Origin: JAALLB01 sp017643495
Lineage (GTDB): Bacteria > Pseudomonadota > Alphaproteobacteria > Rhizobiales > Rhizobiaceae
Length of the DNA: 64,000 nucleotides
Direction of reading: 5' to 3'
Assembly: GCA_965216105.1 (NCBI GenBank)
Contig: OZ244147.1
Span: 1,302,001 to 1,366,000 of the forward strand
Shown here: piece after piece, positions 34,829-43,121 of the stretch
Numbering within the stretch: the first letter of the stretch is position 1
How the letters are laid out: each line of letters starts with the position of its first letter
The notes under the pieces: model-generated
What the model saw: only the letters and a program-made list of their open reading frames with translations
Told to the model about the DNA's origin: nothing
The model's database searches: none
Translations under genes and position numbers: made by a program

Positions 34829-35638
34829 CTAACTCCGGCTTTCCAGCCATGTCGCGAGCGAGTCATATTCTTTGAGATCAAAGCCCAAAATACGTTTCTG
34901 GGTGTCACTAAATTTCTCTGGCGTGCCGATCAGAGACGGCAGGTGAATTTGCTGCCTGAACATTGGCATTGTAAAAACGTTGTTGATCGCTCTGCGGTCG
35001 GTCTGGCTCCTGTTTGTGCTACCCGCGTGATAAAGCATGCAATCAAGGATGATGTATGTGCCCCGTTTAACCGTTACTTGCTCTTCCACCTTGCCGACCA
35101 TTTGCTCCGGTGGAAACTGTTCCCTGTGATGGCTTGCCGGAATAACCCGGGTAGCACCATTATCAATGGTAAAATCATCAACTGCAAACAGCGCATTTAT
35201 GGCGAGGGGTCTTGAACTGGTGAAGTGTTGGTAAGGCAAGTCACGATGGTATTTGGATTGATGGTATTGACTGTTGTTTTTGCGATTGATCAGCCCATTG
35301 ATCTGATTGAGGATAAAGTAGCTGCCCAGTAGCCTCTCGAGGAGTTCGTTCAATCTGTCGTTGAATGCAATTTTCCAAAACAATTCATCATGGAGAGGCA
35401 AAACCCTGATCACGTCATTTTCGTTGATTGCTTTTGCATCAATATTTCTGCTTTGCAGAAAACCGGAATAGCTTTCTTTCGCAAGTTCAAATTTACTGGA
35501 AAACGTATCAAGTTCCTGCTCCGTATAACCTGCATCGAGGGTTGTGTAGCCAATCATGCGGATTTCTTCAGCAAGCACATCCAGTTCATTGGTCGCTTGA
35601 TTTTTTTCTTTTACACCGTAGTGAATTGTGTCCGACAC
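34829..35638 (-). CDS. Phytanoyl-CoA dioxygenase (PhyH)-family Fe(II)/2-oxoglutarate oxygenase
   Basis: This 269-residue protein has the iron facial triad His131-x-Asp133 (KYHRDLPYQHF) and His204 (MLYHAGSTN). Arg215 (DRRAINNVF) is well placed to bind 2-oxoglutarate. The family also shows LFAVDDFTIDNGATRVIPASH. Bacterial PhyH proteins hydroxylate small molecules and sometimes sugars or acyl chains. It sits 14 bases after the zinc-finger methyltransferase gene. Hydroxylation of the sugar's acyl group or of the sugar itself is a reasonable inference; no substrate is readable. Confidence 0.82.
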   Translation of the reverse strand: MSDTIHYGVKEKNQATNELDVLAEEIRMIGYTTLDAGYTEQELDTFSSKFELAKESYSGFLQSRNIDAKAINENDVIRVLPLHDELFWKIAFNDRLNELLERLLGSYFILNQINGLINRKNNSQYHQSKYHRDLPYQHFTSSRPLAINALFAVDDFTIDNGATRVIPASHHREQFPPEQMVGKVEEQVTVKRGTYIILDCMLYHAGSTNRSQTDRRAINNVFTMPMFRQQIHLPSLIGTPEKFSDTQKRILGFDLKEYDSLATWLESRS

Positions 35639-35652
35639 AGAGTTTCCTTTTG

Positions 35653-36828
35653 TTAACCGGCAACAGAAGTTGGATGATATGAAACAAGCTTTAATGCGTT
35701 GAGCCTTTTTTTCAAAGCAGGCCAGCTGCGTTCATTAACGGCGGCAAGAATTTTTATGCCTATATCATGTGTTGCATAGTCCAGACTTTTTACATGCCGA
35801 CCCATATACTTTTGGTCGTTGCCGGTATCTGTAACAAAATAATCTGCCTTATCAATGATTTGAGGCGCGTAGGCGTTGAGCAGGTTTGCATACTCGCCAG
35901 TGCCAAAGACAGCATATCGGTCATGTTTCAGCAAGTTGTTGACTGAAGTTTCGTACTCTCCCCACATCTGAAGATAATTGTGTCGTTGTTGGAAAATCTT
36001 CTTTGCATCTGTTTGCGTTTGCAGGATTGATCCACAGTCACCGGTTGGGTTTTGCTCAAGCACGAACAGGCGGAAACCATACAAAGGGCCTTCAAGTGCT
36101 TCCGTATAATTGACTTTCAAATTCACTTTGGAGGCACAAGCACTCAGCGATGCGAGTGAAAAGCTTGATACATGATCATAGAAAAGCAGTTCTGAATTTG
36201 TTGCCTCACCATCCGGACATACGATGATAATATTGCCTCCATTGGTGGTTACCCGGCTGCATGCCGCCAAAAAGTCAGTCGGGTACAAGGCATGTTCCAG
36301 AACATTGACGGAAAAACAAAGATCGTATGTTGAAGTTGAACTGTTTGCCCACTCTTCTGCAAAACCAATCTGAACGTCAATTTTTTCGCGATAATGCGCT
36401 TGTGCGTAGGTGGCGAGCATTGAGCTGGGCTCTAATGCAGTAGCTTTTTTTACTTGCCAGTTTGTTGCCAGAATTTCTGCCAGGCTTCCCATTCCGCAAC
36501 CGAATTCAACAAAACTGTCCGGGCGCAAGATACCACACCGGTCAAGAACTTGCATGATCACCTGGGCGTAATGGTGAGCCCGGGCACGTTCGGCATCTGG
36601 CGCATCCTGTCCCAGGTTGTATTCAGGGCTGTAAATAGACTGAAGGCTTTCTTTCGTTAGTGCATCAATGTGAAACCCATAGCCGCAGGACATGCAAGAG
36701 GCTTTTCGTAATGTTTCAGGGATCACCAATCCATCGCTGATCATTGATTGCAAACTGTTGGCGACAGGCAAGTTTCTGCTATCAGATGAGCCACATGCCG
36801 GGCAGGCTCTTGTTTCTTCAGACGACAA
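35653..36828 (-). CDS. Sugar C-methyltransferase-like protein with N-terminal zinc finger
   Basis: This 391-residue protein has three parts. An N-terminal zinc-binding module has CPACGSSD (about residues 9-16) and a second CxxC pair (CMSCGYGFH). A class I SAM domain follows (FVEFGCGMGSLAEIL; CFSVNVLEHALYPTDFL). A C-terminal Rossmann-like domain (YAVFGTGEYANLLNAYAPQI) completes it. This layout matches the TylCIII/NovU-type NDP-sugar C-methyltransferase family, though some members methylate other groups. It is the first gene of the leftward operon that ends at 29865. The upstream region is AT-rich without a clear promoter. Confidence 0.78.
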   Translation of the reverse strand: MSSEETRACPACGSSDSRNLPVANSLQSMISDGLVIPETLRKASCMSCGYGFHIDALTKESLQSIYSPEYNLGQDAPDAERARAHHYAQVIMQVLDRCGILRPDSFVEFGCGMGSLAEILATNWQVKKATALEPSSMLATYAQAHYREKIDVQIGFAEEWANSSTSTYDLCFSVNVLEHALYPTDFLAACSRVTTNGGNIIIVCPDGEATNSELLFYDHVSSFSLASLSACASKVNLKVNYTEALEGPLYGFRLFVLEQNPTGDCGSILQTQTDAKKIFQQRHNYLQMWGEYETSVNNLLKHDRYAVFGTGEYANLLNAYAPQIIDKADYFVTDTGNDQKYMGRHVKSLDYATHDIGIKILAAVNERSWPALKKRLNALKLVSYHPTSVAG

Positions 36829-36944
36829 AGGAATATCTCTCTACTTATTCAAGAGATAGTAATAATCAAACAATTTCAATCATCAATTCAAAGTCTCGAA
36901 TGCCAGATTGAAATTTGTTCTAGTGTGGCATTTCTGTTTGCGGT

Positions 36945-37103
36945 GTTTCCTTGATTTCCGAGCAAACTTCGGGCGGCTCGTTTTCACTGTAGATGTCAAC
37001 CGGGCAGGGCGGTGATTCAGTAAAAGTTGAGGGCGTGGATATCTTTCATTTCGAGAACGGTTTGATCACACACAAGAGCGTTTTCAAGAAAGTGCCGAGC
37101 TGA
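36945..37103 (+). pseudogene. Decayed SnoaL/NTF2-like gene remnant
   Basis: Reading across two frame changes gives a peptide typical of the C-terminal half of SnoaL-like proteins. It begins FPDFRANFGRLVFTVDVNRA (frame change inside FP-D, near 36952). After a second shift near 37008 it continues GGDSVKVEGVDIFHFENGLI, then THKSVFKKVPS and a stop at 37101-37103. The pattern GVDIFxFENGLI is a common ending of this fold. No upstream half was found and no start is supported, so this is a remnant. It marks the right edge of the AT-rich glycan island; the rest of 36829-37337 shows no other gene. Confidence 0.4.
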
Positions 37104-37153
37104 AAAACCATCGCCAAACGTGCTCCTTTTTTGGCGCCACAAGTTCCAAAATA

Positions 37154-37247
37154 GTGAACTGCTATTCAGAATAATTTGAACTTTATTCGGTCACGTAATC
37201 ATCAATAATCCATAACTAGTTGAATTGATAACGAAATTTCAGTTCAA
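37154..37247. promoter_or_regulatory. AT-rich control region before the TetR-liv operon with repeated TGAAC half-sites
   Basis: GTGAAC-TGCT-ATTCAG (37154-37169) is a near-palindrome of the same form as the operators in the 2.9-11 kb cluster. Further half-sites are TTGAAC (37176-37181), TTGAAT (37220-37225) and GTTCAA (37242-37247). The arms GAATAA and TTATTC flank the second half-site. TetR regulators often bind their own promoter, so autoregulation is a reasonable guess. AT-richness makes chance matches possible. Confidence 0.3.
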
Positions 37248-37337
37248 AATAAACTTCCAAACATTCATGATTGTTTGTTGTCAGATTTTGATTCTTGTGC
37301 TTTCATGAAAAGCAGGATGCAAGTTGGCTATTTGGAC

Positions 37338-37982
37338 ATGAACAATCAGGGGTTACCTGTCAGGACAGAAGCAAGGCGGCGCACGCAGGATGAGCGCTCG
37401 GCAGCTACAATCGAAAAACTGTCGAATGCCACCATCAAGCTGATTGCCGAAGTCGGTTATGTGAACATGACCACCATGCTGGTTGCGCAGAGGGCTGGTG
37501 TTTCGCGGGGGGCCTTGCTCCATCATTTCGCGTCAAAGGCGGATCTAGTCAAACATGCGACCGGGCAGATGTGGGCGCAGGTGACCACTGCCAGCCGCGA
37601 AATGCGCAGGCAGGAACTCATCGACAAACTTGATGCGGATACACTTGTAGAGACCGTCTGGACCGGCCTCATGACCGACACTTACGTTTCGGTCACCATC
37701 GACATGATGACGGCCGCGCGGGGAGACTCCGAACTCAGCGAGCATGTTGAGACGTGGATGCGGCGCATGTTTGCCAGCTACCGGAAAACGGCAAATGAAA
37801 TTTTCGCAGCAAGCGGCATGTCTCAGGAAGACAGTGAGGCACTGATCATACTCGTTACTTCCACTCTCCGGGGGTTGCGGGTTGCCCAGATGGTCGAGCC
37901 GGATCTTTCCAAGGCCAAGGCTGTACGGCGCATGCTTGCAGACCAGATAAGGGCCCAACTCTCACCGGGAAACAAAACATGA
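37338..37982 (+). CDS. TetR-family regulator of the liv-type operon
   Basis: The N-terminal helix-turn-helix reads ATIEKLSNATIKLIAEVGYV, then TMLVAQRAGVSRGALLHHF with ASKADLVKHA. The C-terminal part has the ligand-domain form of the TetR_C family. Several starts are in frame (37275, 37305, 37317, 37338); 37338 is chosen because it leaves a short tail before the DNA-binding domain, though none has a strong ribosome-binding site. The stop overlaps the start of the first ABC ATPase gene (ATGA). It is therefore co-transcribed with the transporter and probably controls it in response to the substrate or a breakdown product. Confidence 0.8.
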   Translation: MNNQGLPVRTEARRRTQDERSAATIEKLSNATIKLIAEVGYVNMTTMLVAQRAGVSRGALLHHFASKADLVKHATGQMWAQVTTASREMRRQELIDKLDADTLVETVWTGLMTDTYVSVTIDMMTAARGDSELSEHVETWMRRMFASYRKTANEIFAASGMSQEDSEALIILVTSTLRGLRVAQMVEPDLSKAKAVRRMLADQIRAQLSPGNKT

Positions 37983-38752
37983 CAGTGATGCTCCAGGCCA
38001 AAAACCTGTCGCGCAGTTTCGGGGGAATTCATGCCGTCCGGGACATGTCAATTGAAGTTGAGCAAGGCTCCATAACGGGTCTTATCGGTCCGAACGGTGC
38101 AGGTAAGTCTACCTTGTTCAATCTGCTCAGTGGCGTTATTCGCCCGCATTCGGGACAGGTAACGTACAACGGCAATGACATCACGAAACTTGCTCCATAT
38201 CTGCGGGCAAGACAGGGCCTGATCCGGACATTCCAGTTGTCACGGGAGTTCGGGCGGATGACGGTTCTTGAAAACCTCATGCTGTCTCCGCAACAACAAC
38301 TCGGTGAAAAACTCTGGCCCGTTTTCTCGCGCCCCCAAGCGGTCAAGGAGCGGGATCGCGAGATATATGAACGAGCAGAAGAAGTTCTGGAAATTTCCAG
38401 GCTTGAACCGTTGCGCGATGCATATGCCGCGGATCTTTCCGGCGGCCAGAAGAAGCTTCTGGAACTTGCCAGAACACTGATGATCGATTGTGACCTGATC
38501 CTGCTGGATGAGCCGGGGGCAGGGGTAAACCCGGCCCTGATGAAAACGCTGACGGACATGATCCGTCGTCTCAACACCGAGCATGGAAAGACATTCCTGC
38601 TTGTAGAGCATGACATGGACCTGATTGCCCAGCTTTGTGATCCCGTGGTTGTGATGGCCCAAGGCGCGCATCTCATGTCCGGCACGTTTGATGAAGTGCG
38701 GGCTGACCAAACCGTAATCGAAGCTTATCTGGGGAGCGCTGTTGATGCCTGA
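37979..38752 (+). CDS. livG: Branched-chain-amino-acid-type ABC transporter ATPase LivG
   Basis: This 257-residue ATPase has Walker A GPNGAGKSTLFNLLSG (about residues 38-53), signature LSGGQKKLLELARTL and Walker B LILLDEPGAGVNPALM. The H-loop is FLLVEHDMDLIAQLCD. The sequence RTFQLSREFGRMTVLENLML after the Q-loop is typical of LivG. It overlaps the TetR gene by four bases and LivF by eight bases. Liv-type systems import hydrophobic amino acids, amides, urea or aromatic acids, so the substrate is open. Confidence 0.9.
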   Translation: MTVMLQAKNLSRSFGGIHAVRDMSIEVEQGSITGLIGPNGAGKSTLFNLLSGVIRPHSGQVTYNGNDITKLAPYLRARQGLIRTFQLSREFGRMTVLENLMLSPQQQLGEKLWPVFSRPQAVKERDREIYERAEEVLEISRLEPLRDAYAADLSGGQKKLLELARTLMIDCDLILLDEPGAGVNPALMKTLTDMIRRLNTEHGKTFLLVEHDMDLIAQLCDPVVVMAQGAHLMSGTFDEVRADQTVIEAYLGSAVDA

Positions 38753-39461
38753 AGTTTTGCTGGAAACGCGTGAGCTTACTTCCGGATATGGCAAGGCAGT
38801 CATATGCAGTGATGTTTCACTGAAAGTGGCTGCAGGGGAGATTACCTGCATTATCGGCCCCAACGGGGCGGGAAAGTCGACTTTGCTGAAAACCATAGCC
38901 GGTGTGTTGCCGCCGATAGATGGGCAGATAGAGGTCGCAGGCAGGAATGTTACCGGCCAAAGTGCTGCCGAAGTTGCCCGGTCGGGCATGGCTTATGTTC
39001 CCCAGGAAGCCAATGTTTTCAGACAGATGACAACCCATGAAAACTTGGCAATGGGCGGGTGGATAGACGAACAGCGCACGAATGCTGCACGTGACGAAGT
39101 ATATGAGATGTTTCCCGATCTAGTGCCGCTGAAACATGTTCGTGCCGGTGATCTCTCCGGGGGGCAAAGGCAGATGGTAGCGTTTGGAATGGCACTGATG
39201 TTGTCGCCGCGCATCCTGTTGCTTGATGAACCTTCAGCCGGATTGTCTCCGCTGATGGTTGGGCAGATGTTTGACACCGTCGTTCGCGTGAACGGCCAGG
39301 GCGTTGCCATCCTGATGGTTGAGCAAAACGCCATTCAAGGCCTGAAAATCTCACATCGCGGTATTGTAATGGCCGGCGGACAAATCGCCATGGAGGGAGC
39401 GGCCAGTGACCTTCTGGAGTCCAAAAGCGTTTCCGAACTCTATCTTGGATCCCGAACATGA
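38745..39461 (+). CDS. livF: Branched-chain-amino-acid-type ABC transporter ATPase LivF
   Basis: This 238-residue ATPase is the shorter partner of LivG. It has Walker A GPNGAGKSTLLKTIAG, the LivF hallmark GMAYVPQEANVFRQMTTHEN, signature LSGGQRQMVAFGMAL and Walker B ILLLDEPSAGLSPLM. The H-loop is VAILMVEQNAIQGL. The start at ATG 38745 follows GGGGAG at a good distance, and the TTG three bases earlier is less likely. It overlaps both neighbours, as expected for a tightly coupled transporter operon. Confidence 0.9.
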   Translation: MPEVLLETRELTSGYGKAVICSDVSLKVAAGEITCIIGPNGAGKSTLLKTIAGVLPPIDGQIEVAGRNVTGQSAAEVARSGMAYVPQEANVFRQMTTHENLAMGGWIDEQRTNAARDEVYEMFPDLVPLKHVRAGDLSGGQRQMVAFGMALMLSPRILLLDEPSAGLSPLMVGQMFDTVVRVNGQGVAILMVEQNAIQGLKISHRGIVMAGGQIAMEGAASDLLESKSVSELYLGSRT

Positions 39462-40321
39462 GCCTGCAACTTCTTGTAAACGCCCTTGTCAATGCTGCCC
39501 TGATTGCTCCTCCCGCAATGGCTTTTTCGCTGTTGTTCGGAATTTTGAGATTTCCGAATTTTGCCATCGGTGCATACATTACAGTGGGTGCCTTTGCCGC
39601 CTATTCACTCAATGTTTCTCTCGGTTTGCCTCTGGTTGTTGCCAGCGGCGGGGCGATGATCATCACGGCCGTTGTGGTCTGGCTTACCCATGTCGTCGTG
39701 TTCCGTCCGATGCAGGACCAATCACCTGTCACCCTACTTGTGGTGTCGATTGCGGCGGCGTTTATCATCGAAAATGTTATCAGGCTGTTTTACTCGGCAG
39801 ATGTGCGGGGGTTCAATATTCCCCTTGAGCGACCGTGGAAATTCATGGATGCGAGGATTACGCGTGAGCAGGTGGAAATCATCATTTTTTCCGGCCTGAT
39901 TGCAGTGGGCTTGCACTTTCTGCTGGCGCATACACGGATTGGCCGCGCAATGCGTGCTGTTGCAGACAACCCCATGCTGGCTGCCATTCGTGGCGTGAAT
40001 GCAACCTGGATTACTGCGTTCACCACGGCCTTGTGCGGCCTGCTGTTCGGTCTGACCGGGGTCTTTGCAGGTCTTGATCTGGTGATTGAACCGCTTGTCG
40101 GCTGGAACCTGACAATTCCGATCTTTGCCGCAGCTATTCTTGGCGGCATCGGCTCGCCATATGGCGCAATGGTAGGTGCCATTCTGGTGGGGCTCGCAGA
40201 AGAAGCGACATTCCTGATCATACCATCAACCTACAAGGTTGGTGTCGGCTTTGCGATTATCGCTGTTCTGCTGCTTGTCCGTCCGCAAGGCCTGTTCGGC
40301 ACTCTGGAGATTAAGAAATGA
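39458..40321 (+). CDS. livH: Branched-chain-amino-acid-type ABC transporter permease LivH
   Basis: This 287-residue membrane protein has about eight helices and the LivH opening LVNALVNAALIAPPAMAFSL and LLFGILRFPNFAIGAYITVG. The C-terminal motif GLDLVIEPLVGWNLTIPIF precedes AAAILGGIGSPYGAMVGAIL, which contacts the ATPases. It overlaps LivF upstream by four bases and LivM downstream by four bases. It forms the channel together with LivM. Confidence 0.9.
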   Translation: MSLQLLVNALVNAALIAPPAMAFSLLFGILRFPNFAIGAYITVGAFAAYSLNVSLGLPLVVASGGAMIITAVVVWLTHVVVFRPMQDQSPVTLLVVSIAAAFIIENVIRLFYSADVRGFNIPLERPWKFMDARITREQVEIIIFSGLIAVGLHFLLAHTRIGRAMRAVADNPMLAAIRGVNATWITAFTTALCGLLFGLTGVFAGLDLVIEPLVGWNLTIPIFAAAILGGIGSPYGAMVGAILVGLAEEATFLIIPSTYKVGVGFAIIAVLLLVRPQGLFGTLEIKK

Positions 40322-41220
40322 GCGCATACCTGATTTCAATGGGAACCTATATCGGGTTTTTCATGATCCTGGCCCTGGCATTGAACCTGCAATGGGGCAT
40401 TACCGGAATGGTGAATTTCGGGGTAGCCGGCTTTTATGCGCTGGGGGCATATGCTTCCGGATTGCTGACGACCAAGCTGGGTGTTCCGGTTGGTCTGGCT
40501 ATCCCTGCAGCCTGTCTGGTTGGCATGCTGGTCGGGGGATGCGTTGCCCTGTTGTCCATGCGGCTGCGTGAAGATTTTCTGGCAATCGTTACTCTCGGGG
40601 TGGGGGAGGTCATTCGGCTGATTGTTCTGAACGAGGACCGCATAACGGAAGGTCCGCGGGGATTGCGGATAGAGGCACAGCCATTCAGGGATTTCGTAAG
40701 CGCGGAAAACTATCCCCTTTTCTACCTGTTTTTTGTGGCGGTTTTTGTTTGTCTGACCTTTTTCGTTTGTGAACGTATCCGCAAGTCCCCGATGGGGCGC
40801 ACGCTCCGTGCAATTCGTGAAGACGATGTGGTTGCGGGAGTGCTGGGCAAAAATGTTCTTCGCCACCGTATCCAGGTCTTTGCCGTAGGCACATTCTTCA
40901 TGGGATTGGCGGGAGCCCTTTATGCCCACTACACCCAGAACATCAGCCCTGAAGTATTTCTTCCCATGGTTGCGATGTTCATCTGGATGTCAGTGATTGT
41001 CGGCGGAGCCGGCAACAACCGGGGCATCCTGATTGGTGCGGGTGCGGTTATGGTGTTTCTTGAGGGGACCCGTTTCATCGGTGATTTCGTTGACATTCTG
41101 GATGCTGAAAAAATGTCGGCCCTGCGGATAATTATGATCGGATTGTTGCTGATCGTGACGCTGCGGATACGGCCACGCGGGCTTCTTCCCGAAACCAAAT
41201 TCCAATTCAAACCAAACTAG
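40318..41220 (+). CDS. livM: Branched-chain-amino-acid-type ABC transporter permease LivM
   Basis: This 300-residue membrane protein has the LivM opening FFMILALALNLQWGITGMVN and FGVAGFYALGAYASGLLTTK. The EAA-type region is SPMGRTLRAIREDDVVAGVL, followed by HRIQVFAVGTFFMGLAGALY. The short form without the N-terminal extension of E. coli LivM is common in alphaproteobacteria. It starts inside the LivH stop and ends 51 bases before the binding protein. Confidence 0.9.
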   Translation: MSAYLISMGTYIGFFMILALALNLQWGITGMVNFGVAGFYALGAYASGLLTTKLGVPVGLAIPAACLVGMLVGGCVALLSMRLREDFLAIVTLGVGEVIRLIVLNEDRITEGPRGLRIEAQPFRDFVSAENYPLFYLFFVAVFVCLTFFVCERIRKSPMGRTLRAIREDDVVAGVLGKNVLRHRIQVFAVGTFFMGLAGALYAHYTQNISPEVFLPMVAMFIWMSVIVGGAGNNRGILIGAGAVMVFLEGTRFIGDFVDILDAEKMSALRIIMIGLLLIVTLRIRPRGLLPETKFQFKPN

Positions 41221-41271
41221 AGATGCTGGTCTAAACGGCACAACCACACCTGAGCTAACAAGGAGAATACA

Positions 41272-42480
41272 ATGAAACTCTCATTTACCCGCCGCGGCCT
41301 CCTGGCCGGTAGTACTGCTGCCCTCGTGACCCCCAGTATCCTGCGCGCACAACCTGCCGAAATAGCGATTGGGTCACTGACCCCCAACACTGGTGGCGGT
41401 GGTCCGTTCGGTCCGAACATCACAGCATCCCACAAACGGGTTGTTGATGCCGTTAATGCTTCAGGCGGCGTGCTCGGCCAGCAGATCAGATTGTTCCAGG
41501 AAAACTCTGAAACCAACCCGGAAACGGCGGTTCGTGCTGCCGACAAGCTGATCAATGTGAACCAGGTACTTGGGATTATCGGCACATGGTCATCGTCGGT
41601 GACACTTGGCATCATGCCGAAATGTCAAAGTGCGAATGTCATCCAGATGTGTACTTCATCCAGCGCAGACATTCCGGTTGCTGACAAAAAAGGCCTGGTC
41701 TTCAATTTCCAGCCGCTTTCACCGATCTGGGGCAGGGCAATCGCCAATCTTGCCAAGGGACGCGGAATTGAAAAATACGCGATGATGGCTCTCAACAACG
41801 ATTTCACACGTTCAATGATGGACGGATTTATTGAAGTTGTCGGCAAGGATGCACTTGTCCAGGAGCCTTTCTACTACAATGCAGGCCAGTCCTCTTATCG
41901 TTCCGAGGTAACCCAGCTGATTTCGCAAAACCCGGAGGCGGTATTCATTCCGTCCTACGTCGCGGATTTCACGGCTGTCTACAAGGAAATCTTCCGCCAG
42001 GGTTACGAAGGCACAGTTATTACGACTTCCCTGTCCACCGGCAACCAGTTCAAGGATGCGGTCGGGGCAGCAGCGGACGGCGTTATTCACGGTTTCCCCG
42101 TGCCAGCCATCAATTCCCCTGCATACAAGGAATATCTTGGAGAGGCCGGACTGGAAGATACCGGTTCTGTGCAGCACCCGTTCGGAACCGCAGGGCGTGA
42201 CCAGATGTCTACCCTTCTGCTTGCCATTGAAAAAGCCGGCTCAACTGACCGGGCTGCGATTGCCAAGGCTGTCTGGGATGTGACGACGGGTGAAGGCAAG
42301 GAAACGGTCTACAACGTAGCGGATGGCTTGGCTGCACTGCGTGCAGGAAAGGAAATCAACTATTCCGGCGCATCCGGCAGTACCGAGTTTGATGAAGAAG
42401 GCATGGTTCTGGGGCGTGATTTCCAGCTTTCCGAAATCAAGGACGGCAAGGACGTGGTTCTGGAACGTCTGGAATTCTGA
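41272..42480 (+). CDS. Liv-type ABC transporter substrate-binding protein
   Basis: This 402-residue receptor has a signal with a twin-arginine look (TRRGLLAGSTAALVTPSI, with RR at about residues 6-7), ending near LRAQPAEIAIG. The type I binding fold follows (GSLTPNTGGGGPFGPNI; HKRVVDAVNASGGVLGQQI; QENSETNPETAVRAADKLIN; GIIGTWSSSVTLGIM). CQSANVIQMCTS contains two Cys. A strong ribosome-binding site (AAGGAG) precedes it. It is the last gene before a hairpin, as often seen where the receptor is made in excess. Ligand class (amino acid, amide or aromatic acid) is unresolved. Confidence 0.88.
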   Translation: MKLSFTRRGLLAGSTAALVTPSILRAQPAEIAIGSLTPNTGGGGPFGPNITASHKRVVDAVNASGGVLGQQIRLFQENSETNPETAVRAADKLINVNQVLGIIGTWSSSVTLGIMPKCQSANVIQMCTSSSADIPVADKKGLVFNFQPLSPIWGRAIANLAKGRGIEKYAMMALNNDFTRSMMDGFIEVVGKDALVQEPFYYNAGQSSYRSEVTQLISQNPEAVFIPSYVADFTAVYKEIFRQGYEGTVITTSLSTGNQFKDAVGAAADGVIHGFPVPAINSPAYKEYLGEAGLEDTGSVQHPFGTAGRDQMSTLLLAIEKAGSTDRAAIAKAVWDVTTGEGKETVYNVADGLAALRAGKEINYSGASGSTEFDEEGMVLGRDFQLSEIKDGKDVVLERLEF

Positions 42481-42489
42481 GCATGTTGA

Positions 42490-42511
42490 GAGGGGGCAAA
42501 AGAGCCCCCTC
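42490..42511 (+). terminator. Stable hairpin after the binding-protein gene
   Basis: GAGGGGGC (42490-42497) and GCCCCCTC (42504-42511) pair perfectly around a 6-base loop, 10 bases after the stop. There is no T-run, so it is more likely a 3-prime mRNA stabiliser or partial terminator than a full stop; the next gene begins 24 bases later. Confidence 0.55.
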
Positions 42512-42534
42512 GCCAAATTCAAGGGAGTTGTGCA

Positions 42535-43080
42535 ATGGCACGTGTAAGAGATGTTGAAATTGATGAAGTGCCGGAAGAAGTGCGTCCGATCTATGAGCGC
42601 TATGCCAGGGAATACGGACCGTTTCTCAATCAGGTGAAAGTGTTTGCCCACCGACCGCCCGCACTCAAGCATATCATGGGTCTGTTGCTGGATTTCTATG
42701 ATGAGGCCGTGTTGCCCAAACGCTATCTGGAAATTTCCCTGGTAACGGTTTCCACAATCAACAAGTGTGAATACTGCATTGCCCATCACACACCCCGTGC
42801 AATTGAATACGGGCTCAGTGCGGATGCTGTGGAGCACATTCTGGATGAACGGCCGGACGGTTTCGATGATGTCGATATCCTTGTTCGGGATTATGCCGTG
42901 CAGGTGACCAACAATTTCCAGTACATGCGAGACCAGATATTCACTGACCTCAAAGAGCACTTTACCGAAGAGCAGGTTGTTGAACTGACGCTTCGCATCG
43001 CCTTGTGCGGCTTCTTCAACCGCTTCAACGACTCTCTCCAGATCGAGATGGAGGAGGGGGTCGAGCGAATGCTCACCTGA
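42535..43080 (+). CDS. AhpD/carboxymuconolactone-decarboxylase-family protein
   Basis: This 181-residue helical protein has the AhpD-type redox motif CEYCIAHHT (Cys78, Cys81, His84-85) after YLEISLVTVSTINK. AhpD-fold proteins are thiol peroxidase partners or decarboxylases; the CxxC-xx-H set points to a redox role. It lies 54 bases after the binding-protein gene, behind a hairpin and with its own AAGGGAG ribosome-binding site. Its co-location with an importer and an MBL hydrolase suggests metabolism of the imported compound, but the exact reaction is unknown. Confidence 0.82.
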   Translation: MARVRDVEIDEVPEEVRPIYERYAREYGPFLNQVKVFAHRPPALKHIMGLLLDFYDEAVLPKRYLEISLVTVSTINKCEYCIAHHTPRAIEYGLSADAVEHILDERPDGFDDVDILVRDYAVQVTNNFQYMRDQIFTDLKEHFTEEQVVELTLRIALCGFFNRFNDSLQIEMEEGVERMLT

Positions 43081-43121
43081 CCCGGCCATCCGGTTCAAAT
43101 TTCAACTTGGGGAGATACAAA

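Noticed and set aside
42241..43098. Antisense frame of 285 residues opposite the binding-protein and AhpD-like genes
   Set aside because: Both plus-strand genes are strongly supported, and this frame runs across their boundary and the hairpin.
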